64,000 nucleotides of DNA from Hymenopellis radicata. Its lineage: Eukaryota; Basidiomycota; Agaricomycetes; Agaricales; Physalacriaceae. Location: positions 1 to 64,000 of the forward strand of contig JADNRX010000271.1 in assembly GCA_015501595.1 (NCBI GenBank), given 5' to 3'. This document shows, piece after piece, positions 33,825 to 45,166 of this stretch. Below the pieces are notes generated by a model, which was not told where the DNA came from, ran no database searches, and saw only the letters and a list, made by a program, of their open reading frames with translations. Every line of letters starts with the position of its first letter. The stretch's first letter is position 1. The position numbers were made by a program, and so were the translations under genes.

Positions 33825-35479
33825 TAATTGCACTGCTCAGGGCGCGCGGAGAAACTCCCCGTTTACGTTCTGATGGACTGTCATATGAGTCAGCTTGAAA
33901 TCAAGCCCGTCGAAACACGGAAAAGATACGAACCTTTTCTGCATTTCGGTACGCAGCGCGAATCGGACGTTAACGTCGAATTCCATTGGTTCAGAGGCGG
34001 ACAGAAAGTATATTCAGGGTAAATACACCTAAACCAGTCATGAAATTGAATAGAAAGAAGCGGGAAACGACATTTACCCAAAAGTGTCGGAGGGACGGAG
34101 GACGAAGACGTCCTGCCGCGTCATTTCCCCACATCCGAGGTCGGCCAGATAAGATTATAGCAGCCCCAGACACGTCATAGGGTCCAGAAATCCTCGTGTC
34201 ATCGATGTGCAGGGTCCTAAACGCTTCCCAGAGCCTCTGACGCGATAACTCGTCCTCAAAGCGCGTTCTCCGCCTCCACGAGCGTCGGTTTCAGCCTTAC
34301 GTAACGCTAGCAAGATCCTCAAGGTAAATTCAGGCGAGTGAGAGCCACGAGAGAGCGGGAATGCACATAGGTGAGTAGGTGTAACCACTTTGAACTCGGA
34401 CATGTGGTGGTTCGAGTTCAAGTGATACCGATCACTTGGGGTTGCCGTGCCCGCATGGCGCCATTCAAACACGATGTTTCCCCGCTTATTCCGAGCCGAT
34501 TGGACGCCTGGAACGTTGACAGGACTTGGGTGACCCGCAAATAGAGCGGAGTGAATTCCCACCAGCGAATACGTGAATTCAACATTGTGACCCGACGGAC
34601 ATCAGCTTCGAGGTACACAATATTGGTTACGCAAGTTTTTCAGGCCGCCAGATCGCATCGTCGCAAGAAGTTTTCATTGGACGTTTCGGGCATATCATCT
34701 TCTCCGTAAGTATCAAGAGGTGGGATATCATCATGTCTGTGTTCTTGTCCGACTTTGGGTACTAACCATGTTTTATTAGTATCATGTACAATAGTTCAGG
34801 AGGTACTTTGGCAGTCTTAGAGAGCCGAAACGAAGTGCTATTTATGATATACGGATTTCTCAGTTTTGTCGAGTAACAATTTCTAACGCTACGGCAAGTA
34901 ATCTTGGTGACTTTGGTTGAATTTCGAACAGATGAGATTTAAACAATGCGAGTTTCATTAGGTATCGTACGACAAAGGTATGTACAGCTACTCGAAATAT
35001 CAACTATTCTATGAGGGCATAGTCACCGCTCGCCTTGCCGCTATCAGCGGAAACCATCCCCGCTTGTGCGACATCAAGGCGAGGCAAGGCGCAACAGACG
35101 GCGCTTATTCGCCCTGGATACGATCTGCAAAATGAGTTAGCTCTGCGAAGATCGAAATGAAACGGAGGTACGAACCCATGTGCCCCGGAAGATGAATATG
35201 GGCCGTGTTAATCTTGCAAGTCGGCGTCTTTGAGGATAGCGAAAGACACAGAGTGAAGACACCTTCGCGCTCGGCCACAGCGCCGATGTTTCAAGTGGTC
35301 TCGACGTAGAGCTGAACCGTGGCGTCGAGGTCCTGTTCAGAAGAGGTCGTTGCCACCGCGGTGAGAATCTCGCAGTGCGAGGGCAGCACCGGTAGTGCCG
35401 CTGCTCTCTGCGGCAGAATTAATATTGAGGTGCTGATTGTAGGTATGAATTAGCGAGAGAATGAAAAAGAGAAAAGTAA

Positions 35480-36400
35480 TGTACCAAGTCCCGTCACCAA
35501 GACATCCTAATGCGTCCATAAAGCCGAATGCCGTGAGATCTGCATCGCCATCACCGGGTAAAAGTACATGAAGTTTGGTTGAGTAGCCTAGGTCCATGTT
35601 TGAGTGGAAGGGTTCTGGCAGGGTGGAGGAGTTCGGGAGGGAATACGGGCATCGTTTCGAGTGAAATGATATGGACGATGTACATGGCGTCGACGTGGGG
35701 GTGGGAATACAGGGCGTCGCGAGCGAGATTGAAGGGTGGCGTCTATTACGCGAAGACCAGTCTTTATCTGAGCAGTGAGAAGCTCGCAGTGCAAGCGCAG
35801 CGGCGGTAGCGCCGCTGCTCACTGCGTTCGACTTGATACCCGGGTACTAGTGTAAGGAATTAAGGAAGGAATCGAAGGCAAGCAGAATCACGTACCCAAA
35901 GAGGAATTGGTAACCGACGCGTCCCAAAACATCCATAAAACCGAAGTCCATGAGATCGAAATCGGGATCAGAGCCCAGAATTATCCGAAGGCTCGACGCA
36001 TGAGCGTAGGTCCGTGACGGGTTCCGGACAAGATACGAAGGTTTACCGGGGGCGTAGTTGATACTGGGTGGGAGTTCAATGGCGACATGGGCAATAAGGC
36101 GTTCCTAACAGCGAGAAACAGACGGGAGCAGCACCCAGGCGGGCTGAGACAAAAGTCGAAGTGTGGCGTGAATGGTCGGAAGGAAGTCGTTAGCTCAGCG
36201 GTGAAATGCGTGCAGGCAGAACGCGGCGGCGAAAGCGCCGCTGCTTACTGCGTCGAAGGTGACATCGTGGCCCTGGGATACAATTCAGCGCAAGAATTTA
36301 GAGAACAAGATAACGTACGTGAACAACTGCACCGCCCACACGTCCCAATTCGTCCATAAATGCGAAGTCTACTAGATCCAGATCGCCATCAGCGGAGCAT
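35480..36400 (-). repeat. Array of FGFMDALGRLGD-like exon modules, unit B
   Basis: Three modules (35482-35555, 35893-35975 and 36316-36395) encode DADLTAFGFMDALGCLGDG, a second with FDLMDFGFMDVLGRVGY, and a third with LDLVDFAFMDELGRVGG. They correspond to the last three modules of unit A. The first is continuous with an upstream frame of over 100 codons, including YSLPNSSTLPEPFHSNMDLG. Motif ends coincide with GTACAT or GTACGT donors. Function unknown; the pattern of silent changes against unit A suggests it once encoded protein. Confidence 0.6.
35797..35818. repeat. Perfect 9-bp-stem inverted repeat, loop GTAG, unit B
   Basis: Same sequence as 11051-11072. Confidence 0.9.
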
Positions 36401-36619
36401 ATTCTCCGTAGGAATCGACTCCCGCGAAAATTCCACGGTAATAAGCGGAGGAACTAAGAAACACAGGTCAGAAGTAAACGTGAAATTTAAACAAAACCTT
36501 GCCACCGTTTTCCCGAAAAAAAAAGCCTGGCCGGCGAGGCCAATTCACGCTGTAGTTTTCCCAAGTCAGCGTTCTTCCCAGATGTCGTGCAGTTCTGGGG
36601 CGGATGAATTCTTTGGAGG

Positions 36620-36636
36620 AGGCGGCGAAGCCGCCT
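36620..36636. repeat. Inverted repeat, loop GAA, unit B
   Basis: Identical to 11873-11889. Confidence 0.9.
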
Positions 36637-36878
36637 CGCGCCGTCTAGAGGAAGGTTATAAGATGGGGAATATAACGAATAGAGCACTAGACCATACCGT
36701 GTTTGATAGCTGAATATATCAGATCTAATGAAAACGAATCAGAAACAGTAGATCAAAATGAACTGAAAGACACACCTTTTCGCCTGGACCAAAAGCCGGT
36801 CCGGCGAGGACAACAGACGCAGCCGTAGCATCGACACTTCGTATCCATGACAACAGGTTGTGTTGACGCTCGTAGAAT

Positions 36879-36899
36879 GGCGGTGGCGAAGCCACCGCC
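36879..36899. repeat. Inverted repeat, 9-bp stem, loop GAA, unit B
   Basis: Identical to 12133-12153. Confidence 0.9.
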
Positions 36900-37991
36900 G
36901 CCAGTCTGAAGGCGCTGGCTGCTTCAATCATCGTGAAATCAACAGCGCCGATAAGAGAAAATTCACGCATTCAATGGACGTAATGCGGGCACATCTAGGA
37001 TCATAATAAGCCCAAAAATGATGAAAAAATGACGAGAAAAACGTCCTTTTCGCCTGAGATCCAAGCCTGGCCGGCGAGGCCGTCCACGCTGCTCTATTAT
37101 CCAAGGTTCCGTTCGTCGCGTTTTTGGTTCAAATAGAAGCCGAGTCATTGTCGATTCTGGAGGCGCCGACGCGTCGTGTCTGAAAGGAATCGGTTTGGAC
37201 GTGATGGGAGGAAGCAAAGCGTTCAGTTGCCCGATTGGGATAAAACCCGATCGACGTGTTCCTCCTCTTGCCATCACGTCGTGTCGCTGGCATCTCCTCA
37301 AGTCGACCCTTCTCGTATTGGAAATTCGGCTCCTTTTGATGTTCAATGTTGCCTATCGGTCCCCATTTGTTAGTCCTTCTGGGATCGTCTCGAATGCGAC
37401 AACGTACCTCTGGTCCTCTCTTCCGTGTATCTTCGTCTCTCCGCATTGTCACTCCCGCAAATCTGAACCCGTTTCTCGATGAATCGAACGACTCTCACTC
37501 ATTGTGTCTCCCATTCTTGACGATATTGGCAACTTCTAGGGAACAGTTAGCCGTGCAAGTGGTGTAGGCTTTCAGCACGCACCTTCACTCCCTCAGCACG
37601 TCGGTGTCATCTCTTGTCTCCGTATTCCGACACCGAATCTCGATGATTCGCGCTGGTATGACTTTGGGGACTGTCAGAACTCTGGAGATCAGCTGGAGAA
37701 CTTTCCGCACCTTTTCCCGACTTCGAGCCATTCTGACATCGGTTCTCGACAAATTGAGCGCCAATAGCAGTTTCTAGACCTCGAGGACATCAACATACAA
37801 GCTGTACACATGCTTATTTTGCTTACCTTGGTGCCTTTGCGAAGGCTATATTAAAACTTCGCAGGGGAACATGGGACACTGGCAACTGCGACGGTGCGCT
37901 TAAAACGGTGACGGTATTCAACTTGGAGGTTGAAGCACACTGATGCGACGAATCTTCAGCAGAAGAGTAGTATGGACAAGAGACGAGATTA

Positions 37992-38235
37992 CTGTAGCGT
38001 TTCAACCGTAACTTCACAGCCTGTGACCCGTTATGGTCTGAAGTTACAGCGAACAGCTTCATAGACCCTTAAATTGCCTTATTTGGACAGTCCCGCCTAT
38101 GGCGGGACCTGAAATTTCCTTACTTGGAGGCTCATGCCTGGCCAAAGTGGTCCGTGACCCGTTATGGTGTATATATAGCTTCACTTCAAAGACCTCCGTG
38201 ACCCGTTATGTGAATTTGCGGTCGAAACGCTACAG
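37992..38235. mobile_element. MITE 2, 244 bp, TA target duplication with empty site known
   Basis: Ends are CTGTAGCGTTTCAACCG on the left and, in reverse complement, CTGTAGCGTTTCGACCG on the right. TA flanks it at 37990-37991 and 38236-38237. Unit A has the uninterrupted target at 13248-13249. Inside are three copies of gtgacccgttatg and a perfect hairpin GTCCCGCC-TAT-GGCGGGAC at 38090-38108. It has no coding capacity and is related to MITE 1 by its ends. Confidence 0.88.
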
Positions 38236-38954
38236 TACTGCGAAATGTTGCTGGTTCTTGCCGTGAAGGTGATGGTAAGTGGGAAAGTCAGAATGAGGGA
38301 TACAAACTGACCGTTGCGCAGAGACCGAATTCAGGTCCCCGCCAGAGGAATATTTCCGTGTGTAAGCGCTGTCTGGGCGCCCGATCGTTGCCTTGACTAA
38401 CAGATCCTCATCTGGAGATTTCTTCGTGGCGCATTTCACGGGAGGTAAATACTCTTTCTATATCGGATAGATATATGTATTCACGATGATTCGGCGTTCT
38501 ATAGGCATCGAGCTCGAGCTATTAAAGTGCAAGTACACAGATTCGAGGTACGTAGTGCCGTCATACCACAATATTTGTCGCATCATTTACTAAGACTGCC
38601 CTGGTAGTCTCCGGGCTATGCGGCTAATAACTCTTTCTTATTCTTGCGCTACACAATTTCGTGTCGTAGGTAGCACCACAAGATGTGTCTCTTTCGATTC
38701 CCAATAACAATACGCGTCGAATGAAACCACGGGAGGATGATTTCATGCAGAACATATATTTGGCCACACAGAACAAACATGTCGCCACGTCATCCAGTTC
38801 TGATGCGACGGAGCGCCCAGAACTGCACATGAGTAACGACGGGCCCAAACGGCTGCCTCATATATCAAACCCTAATCGTGAAAAGGTATAAAGGCCAGTC
38901 GGATTCCTGTTGAAATCAGCACCCACCTTTCCTTCTTGCCATTATGCTGTTACT

Positions 38955-39409
38955 ATGCCCCCTCGTATCGTGCTCTTGTCGTCGCCATCGCCGTCGCCCG
39001 CTGTGTGTTGGACTCTGTGTAGGGTAAGTGTCTCTTGCTTCTTACTCTCATCCTTGTCTGACTGGTTTATCGTCTAGCTACTCAGCGACTGGCTCAAGTA
39101 AGTGTATCTTGTCTTCTACTTTGATCCTTGTCTGACTCATTGATGCTCTAGGTGCCGACTCGTTCTCTCGTGCTGATTACTTTCCAGGTATCCTCTCTCC
39201 TGCCTCGACTCGCAAGCTTCAGTGCTACGAGTCTCCGGGCTGCACGGTGCGTAACAGTGACTCACATCATTTCAGCTAATGTACCTCTTTAGTTCGTCCG
39301 TGTGCGCTGGGGCGAACACCACGGTGCGAGTCTCAGATGTGATTCTCGCACTGCCCATGACGGGGCCTGCACGAACCAGGCATGGGACGTTGGGGCCCGT
39401 GTGGCTTAA
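38955..39409 (+). CDS. Small multi-exon hypothetical gene, copy B
   Basis: The start MPPRIVLLSSPSPSPAVCW lies 63 bases after a TATAAA at 38887-38892. Short exons follow, as in copy A. The last exon reads FVRVRWGEHHGASLRCDSR, continues through TAHDGACTNQAWDVGARVA and stops at 39409. Amino-acid changes from copy A are few and conservative while introns differ more, which favours a real coding sequence. The same stop after GARVA in both copies suggests that truncation predates the split of the two units. Function unknown; the Cys/His pattern may bind metal. Confidence 0.4.
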
Positions 39410-39825
39410 TGGGGTCGACCCTACCCAAAACCGACCTTGCGTGCAGGTGGTGTTCAGCCTGGTTTCCTGCCAGCCCTCCTTGGAGCAGCTAAATCAGCCA
39501 CCGAGACTCCTTTTTTTTGTTTTAGATGTGAGATGATTTGATTGCTGCACTCACCAGCCCCATCCCTGGGTAATGGACCTCTTTCGGTTTGAATCTCGGC
39601 CGAGAAGCCCAAACACCTTAGCAGGGCACCTTGACAGTACGACCTCCGAGCTAAAAATCGCCTTTAAGCGAGTCGTGCCTGTGCAATCAGTAGACTTGTC
39701 TCTCGCTTAGACTTTCGTAGTAAATACTTGCCGTTCTCGCCGTGTCGTAGATAAAATAATGCATTCTTTTGACCGATTTTCTATCATGTAAGACAAGCCC
39801 TACCTACAACACGGACCAACTCGCA

Positions 39826-40448
39826 GGCTACGTTCCTGCCCACGGGGAGAACGTGACCACTCCGTTACTTCTCGCAGTCATAGACGAGCTCAAATCGTAC
39901 GGCGTAACCCAGTTCGTCGCAGCCGGGTACTGTATCGGTGGTAAGTCATCATCTACACCCGCTAAAGACGCTCCCTTTATTCGTGTACAGGCCTCTACGT
40001 GACGCGCCTCGTACAGAACAACACTATCACCGTAGGAACAATGTCCCACCCGTCCTTCCTCGACGTCCCAGCGGACTTTGAGCTGATGAAAGCGCAATCG
40101 CATGTCCCGATTGAGATTAACAATGCCGAATTTGATACGCTGTTTACGACTGAGCTTGCCGCGGAGACGGATGAGGTGATGCTGGGCCAGTATCCGCCCG
40201 GGTATAAGAGGCTGCAATATAATGGCGTTGGGCATGGGTTCACTGTATGTGTTTTGTTTATTTCGTTTAACTGTCGGCTGATGTGTTGGTGCCATAGGTT
40301 CGTGCTAATGCTGTAAGTTGACGAAGTTTGCGTGTATTTTGAGGTAACTGATGGGTGTTGTTTGTAGTCGGATCCTGTACAGGTTGCCGCGAAGGAGGGA
40401 GCGTTCCACGCATCGTTGTCCTGGATTAAGGACCATCTGGTGTACTAG
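39826..40448 (+). pseudogene. Dienelactone hydrolase, 3' part only
   Basis: Starts inside exon 5 at YVPAHGENVTTPLLLAV and then follows the complete gene almost base for base: GYCIGG nucleophile site, GVGHGFTV, and stop at 40448. Signal peptide, exons 1-4 and promoter are absent, replaced by unit B. The left border falls at ctacgttcctgcccacgg. It could be transcribed only from a unit B promoter, and no suitable start is seen. Confidence 0.88.
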
Positions 40449-40887
40449 GGCCATTGCTTTATTTCAAGTAGTGGGTTTTGAAAAGTTGGTCCTAGTACTA
40501 AATGAAGTCATGATCTGCCTAGTACCTCCTCGGATTAACAATTAGACCCCAAGACCATGAATGAGAGGCGTATAGTCGCCACACAACTTGCCACTAGACA
40601 TCAAATCGTTCCCTCAGACCGGGACACTGCAATACGGACCAACTCGCAGCCTCTGAGGCGCTATTCAACCTACATGCCTTGTCTCGACAGTCCTGGACTC
40701 TCCAATCAGTTCTTTGACACTCCCTTGATCAAAGTTACTTCCCGTAGGGCCGTAACACGAGGCCCTACATCGGTTTGTATTACTATTATGGTCCTACAAC
40801 AAAGACCCACTGGACAAAGCAAGCGTCACCCTTGGACCTCCAAGTTCCGCTAGCTATCACCATGCAGATTCCTCACCATCTCGAATC

Positions 40888-41678
40888 ATGGCTACCCGAG
40901 TTCGTCGACACTCTCATATCCGCTGCAAGGGCGTAAATTGACGTTCTTGCCTAGTCCCTGTTGAAACCCATCAAGACGCGAGGAGGTCCTTCTCATCAAT
41001 GGTATGCATCGTGATCCAAGTCCCTTCCCATGTGTTCTGAATCATGGTTAGGACGATATATGCGTGCCCGTTCCATAGATGTCCCATCGCGTTCCCGCAT
41101 GAGCGGCAAATCCAAGACCACATGAACGTAGACCAGTTCGTTGCATTAGCCTTTCCTTTTTGCATCTTGTTCAATACTTTGTAGCGCGCGCGACTTCTCT
41201 ATGGCACACGTCTGCTGTGGGCGAGCGTTTCTCGTGCACGATCTCCGTGCGCATCAGCAGACAGAGCACGATGTTGGGGTCCTGCCCTCGGGTGATGCAT
41301 CCACAGGAGTCTATAACGATTTCAATGGATATCAGCACCAGATGAACGGTTATGCCTACGCGTAAGTCCATCGTCCAGCGTGTTATGGTGTTGATGTCGC
41401 AATGCAGTAAACCCTCGGCGCGAGGCGAGAAGCCCATGAAACACGCGTGCTACTCTAAAGGATGCACTGCTGTCTATGATAGTCGAGATGAATTGGAGGA
41501 ACATATGAAGATGCATCGTGATTAGTACGTTTGTCGGTCTTCTTGGTTCTCGTAAATTCCTGACAGCCGTAGTCGGAGGCAGAGTAATCGTAACTACCAT
41601 CCGTCGACCTCATCGTCGAAAGTCAAGTCGCCTCAAGTGGAGGGGTCTGTTGGGTACTATCCAGATGGGCGAAAGTAG
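40888..41678 (+). CDS. Small C2H2 zinc-finger protein, copy 2
   Basis: Same exon plan as 28659-29456: MATRVRRHSHIRCKG, a finger with CPFHRCPIAFPHERQIQDH, then CCGRAFLVHDLRAHQQTEH, and CYSKGCTAVYDSRDELEEHM. It ends YYPDGRK at 41678, one codon shorter. The acceptor tag near 41184 is intact here, unlike copy 1. The TATA box of copy 1 has been replaced. So each copy has a different likely defect. The join between finger 1 and finger 2 still does not read through in a single frame with the introns I can see. Confidence 0.55.
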
Positions 41679-41767
41679 GCCTTGGATGGGATGTCTTTTT
41701 ATTCCTAAGTGTATTACATTGTACAGAATCTAGAACCAGAATAAACGCAATAGCTTAATAACGCAAG

Positions 41768-42018
41768 CGATGATAGCACGTTTTCGACAACGCACCACAA
41801 ATACCCATCTTGAATGGGTCAAAGGCCATTCCGGAGACCATGGGAATGACGGCGCAGATGAACTAGTCGGCGAAGCTAGTCCTCGACAACAGCCAGACAT
41901 TGTTGATCTGCCTGAGTTAAGAGTGAGAGGTGCGAAACTAAAAGCGATAATACAAGCAACGGCGTACAAGATAATACGAAAAATCAGATGCAAGGAGACA
42001 CGTACCAAGATCAACTAG
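41768..42018 (+). pseudogene. Ribonuclease H domain fragment of a retroelement, copy 2
   Basis: Open for about 80 codons. HLEWVKGHSGDHGNDGADEL is the classic last RNase H block with its His and Asp, then VRGAKLKAIIQATAYK. No reverse transcriptase lies next to it, so this is a detached C-terminal piece, probably of a non-LTR element. Copy 1 has a deletion in the same region. Confidence 0.7.
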
Positions 42019-42867
42019 TAGATCGACACGCAACAAGAAATGTATCCCTTGCTCTCTAAGCTCCAGTGGAGAAATGCGGCACAGAGGTTTCCCAAGAACA
42101 TGTCAATACGGAAAGGACATTTCAGCAGAAATCTGGAAGTTGAGAAAGCAGAGGGTTATCAACAACAAAACACCAAAATCGCGTCGCGAGATCGAAAACA
42201 CTCAATGAACCGTCGGCTCGAACTGGACTGTCTGCTATCGGACTAGCAGAAATTCGGGAAGAGGGCGATAGAAATCCTTAGTCCTGATTCGACAGATAGT
42301 GCATAATGCGTTTCCTCGTGTGGTTATGAGGGCGCCTTTATACTATGAAGAGTATGAGTAATATGTCATGGCATGTCCCATTGATTATGACATTTATCCT
42401 TCAAAGGGGTTTCAATTCCTCGACTTATGCAACGGGCCGCACGGCGCGCCGTGGCGCTGAGCGACCAGGCGCCTGCTTGACATAGGAGAGTGCGCGCGAA
42501 GCCATCCCGAACGTTGAACGTTCCACAAAGAAATAGAACCGGAATAAATCAGCCACGCGGTTCACCAAGTCGAAACACGCTTTACATACCTACACAATCA
42601 ACATCTTTGCTACGTTTCCCTTTTACAGTTAAATAAATCACTTACACAAGGGCGTATTATACTTGTTGTAGTCGTACGCGACACGATCAAGAGAATCCAG
42701 GAGAAATTAGAGCCAGCAACAATCCAGTTGGGCGTGGCGACGCGTCTTGCGACAGTGTGCTTGTAGTCTCCGGCTTTGCCGTGGCCATTGAGTCGCGTAC
42801 CGTCCGGCGTCGACATCGTGATCGGAAGAGAGCAGCAGCGTGACACCAAACTCTGTTCCGTACCATC
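42019..42867. other. Spacer upstream of the aminopeptidase gene
   Basis: Counterpart of 29637-30556. No TATA box or other gene recognised. Confidence 0.4.
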
Positions 42868-45166
42868 ATGGCGCCCGATCCGACGACGCAGTCCAATTAC
42901 CTCGACGTGTACAGCGAGCACGTCTCGTTGAAATGGACCATCGACTGGGACAAGCGCATCATATCTGGCTCAGCGACCCACGATCTTAGAGTCGTCAAAG
43001 ACGGGGTAGCAGAGGTTATGTACGTGATTGTCGGCGATGAGCTCGCGACCTGAACAGTTGCCAGATTCGACACGCTCGACCTCGCGATTGACAGCGTAGA
43101 CGTCGGCGGGACCACCGTATCTGCAAGTATTTCGCTCCCAAGGCAGCACACGATCTCACCCATCGCAGTATGAGGTGAAAGACAAGCACCCCGTTATGGG
43201 CTCTGCGCTGCACGTATCGTTGCCAAACGGCCTCAAAGCGGGTCAAAGGTCCAGGTAACGACGTCGTACGCGACGACCGAGGGCTGTATCGCGCTGCAAT
43301 GGCTAGAAAAGGAGTGCGTTTATTGTCGTCGTCCTACCTACCAAGCTCACCGATGTACAGACAGACTCAGGGAAAGACGTTCCCATATCTGTTCAGCCAG
43401 TGCCAGCCCATCTACGCACGCACTCTCCTCCCCGTTCAAGGTGACATCTACATTCCCCGTATCCGCCACAATATTCATTGCCTGTAGACACGCCGTCCGT
43501 CAAGATCACTTACACAGCGATGGTCACATCCATTCTCCCCGTTCTTCTCTCTGCAATCCGCATATCTCCGCCCTCGGATGGCCCAGCGCATGGTGGCAAA
43601 ACCGTCGGGAAAGATGCAGTCACATACGCGTACCGCCAGCCTGTGCCCATTCCATCCTACCTCATCGCCATTGCATCCGGAAATGTCGTATACCGCGGAT
43701 TCAAGACACCCTCTGGCAAGACTTGGAGCAGCGGTCTGTGGGCCGAGCCAGAGCTCATTGACGCGGCGTACTGGGAATTCAGCGAGGATACCACGCGCTT
43801 CATCGTTCAGGAGGAGGCTCTAGTAGGTGATTATCGGTTTGGAGTGTACGACCTCCTCTTGCTCCCGCCGTCGTTCCCATACGGAGGAATGGAGAATGCT
43901 TGTCTAACATTCTTGACTCCAAGTAGGTTGACCACATTTACTTTCACATCAACTCACCTATTCTACAGCCTTACTTGCTGGCGACCGTTCTCTTGTGGAT
44001 GTCGTTGCTCACGAATTTACCCATTCATTCTTTGGAAACGGCGTCACGCATGCTCATGCTTCTCACTTCTGGCTCAACGAAGGTTGGACAACGTATATGG
44101 AGCGTGTTCTCCTGCACTTCATCCATTCCCCTGCGGATCGCGACTTTTCCTTCATCATTGGTGCTTCATCCTTGAAGGAAGCACTATCCTTTTACACAAA
44201 CAAACCCAAGTACCAGAGACTTGTGATCGAGTTCGAGCCTGGCGAAGACCCCGACGATGCGTACAGTACCGTCGCGTACGAGAAGGGTGCGAACCTCATC
44301 CTCCATCTAGAGCGTACTCTCGGTGGTTTAGATGTCTTCCTTCCCTACATCAAGGACTACGTTAACACCTTCATGGGCAAGAGTATTGTCACCGACCAGT
44401 GGAAAGACCACCTCTATGGTTATTATGAGAAGCACGGTGGAGCGGAAATGATCAAGAAATTGGATAGCATTGATTGGGATGTAGGTCGCCCTCCATCTTT
44501 TAGACTCACGCTAATTTCCTTATTTAGGCATGGTTGCATGGAGAGGGACTATCGCTGCCCGTTGACATGAAATACGATACATCACTTGCCGACAAGGCGT
44601 TCGAGCTCGCTGAGAAATGGGACGCTGCGCGAGACACCGAAGTTGCTCAACTGAGCTTTGCCTCACACGACGTCGACTCGTTCAGTTCATTGCAAAAGAG
44701 TAAACTTATTCTTCCGACCTTATTCCATTATTCTGATGCATTACTCTTTAGATGTATTTCTCGAAAAACTCCTCACCCTGCCTGCCCTCCCCGGCTCGCA
44801 CATCATCCACCTCGCCGGGTTATACGGCTTCGCGCGCACGCTCAACGCCGAGACGCGGTCGCGCTTCTACAAAGTCGCACTCGCCGGACCTAGTGCCGCT
44901 GCAGACAAGTACGCCGTGCACGCGGTGAACTGGGTGAGCGGGTCGGACACGGGCGCGGTCGTGGGCCGCATGAAGTTTTGCCGGGACATGTTCCGACTCA
45001 CGTATAAGCTGGATCCGAAGCTTGCGCAGAGCACGTTTGAGAGGAGCAAGATGGGTTTCCATCCGATTGCGAGAAAGTTGATTGAGAAGGTGTGTTTTTT
45101 GTTGTTTTGTTTTGGTGTGAGATTTTCTTTGGTTAATGGGGTTTACAGGATTTGGAGCTTGTATGA
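42868..45166 (+). CDS. Leukotriene A-4 hydrolase-type aminopeptidase (M1 family), full length with one frameshift
   Basis: A zinc metallopeptidase with aminopeptidase and, in relatives, epoxide hydrolase activity; cytosolic or nuclear. Nine exons: 42868-43019, 43065-43122, 43169-43313, 43361-43440, 43488-43922, 43969-44480, 44528-44699, 44752-45089 and 45149-45166. The N-terminal beta domain is followed by PSYLIAIASGNVVYRGF, the exopeptidase motif GGMEN, and the zinc site HEFTHSFFGN with the third ligand Glu in WLNEGWTTYMER. The C-terminal helical domain ends LIEKDLELV. Expected length is about 636 aa. Exon 3 lacks one G (a run of three where the 5' copy has four, near 43241), so the frame is lost unless this is a sequence error. 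Intron 2 is GC-AG. All other phases agree. Confidence 0.88.

Larger units (their letters stand above)
36490..37190 (-). repeat. LAGxAxxxGEK exon modules, unit B
   Basis: The middle module is open here: ASAFRLAAVASPPPFYERQ, then WIRSVDATAASVVLAGPAF and GPGEK, followed directly by a GTGTGT donor. The unit A counterpart has an in-frame stop. The neighbouring modules keep the same palindromes and end blocks. Confidence 0.5.
31250..39826. repeat. Unit B: 8.6-kb compound repeat between direct copies of the DLH-aminopeptidase segment
   Basis: Collinear with unit A (6077-15028): left minisatellite, exon-module block, FGFMDALG array, LAGxA module array, diverged spacer and the small TATA-led gene. 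It has fewer FGFMDALG modules (three clear) and lacks the right minisatellite. It carries an extra MITE at 37992-38235. Divergence from unit A is visibly greater than between the flanking host duplicates. No transposition enzyme was recognised. Left and right borders are set where host similarity ends and begins. Confidence 0.6.

Noticed and set aside
33828..34022. Plus-strand 64-aa frame in unit B
   Set aside because: The matching stretch of unit A has several stops, and splice signals favour the minus strand.
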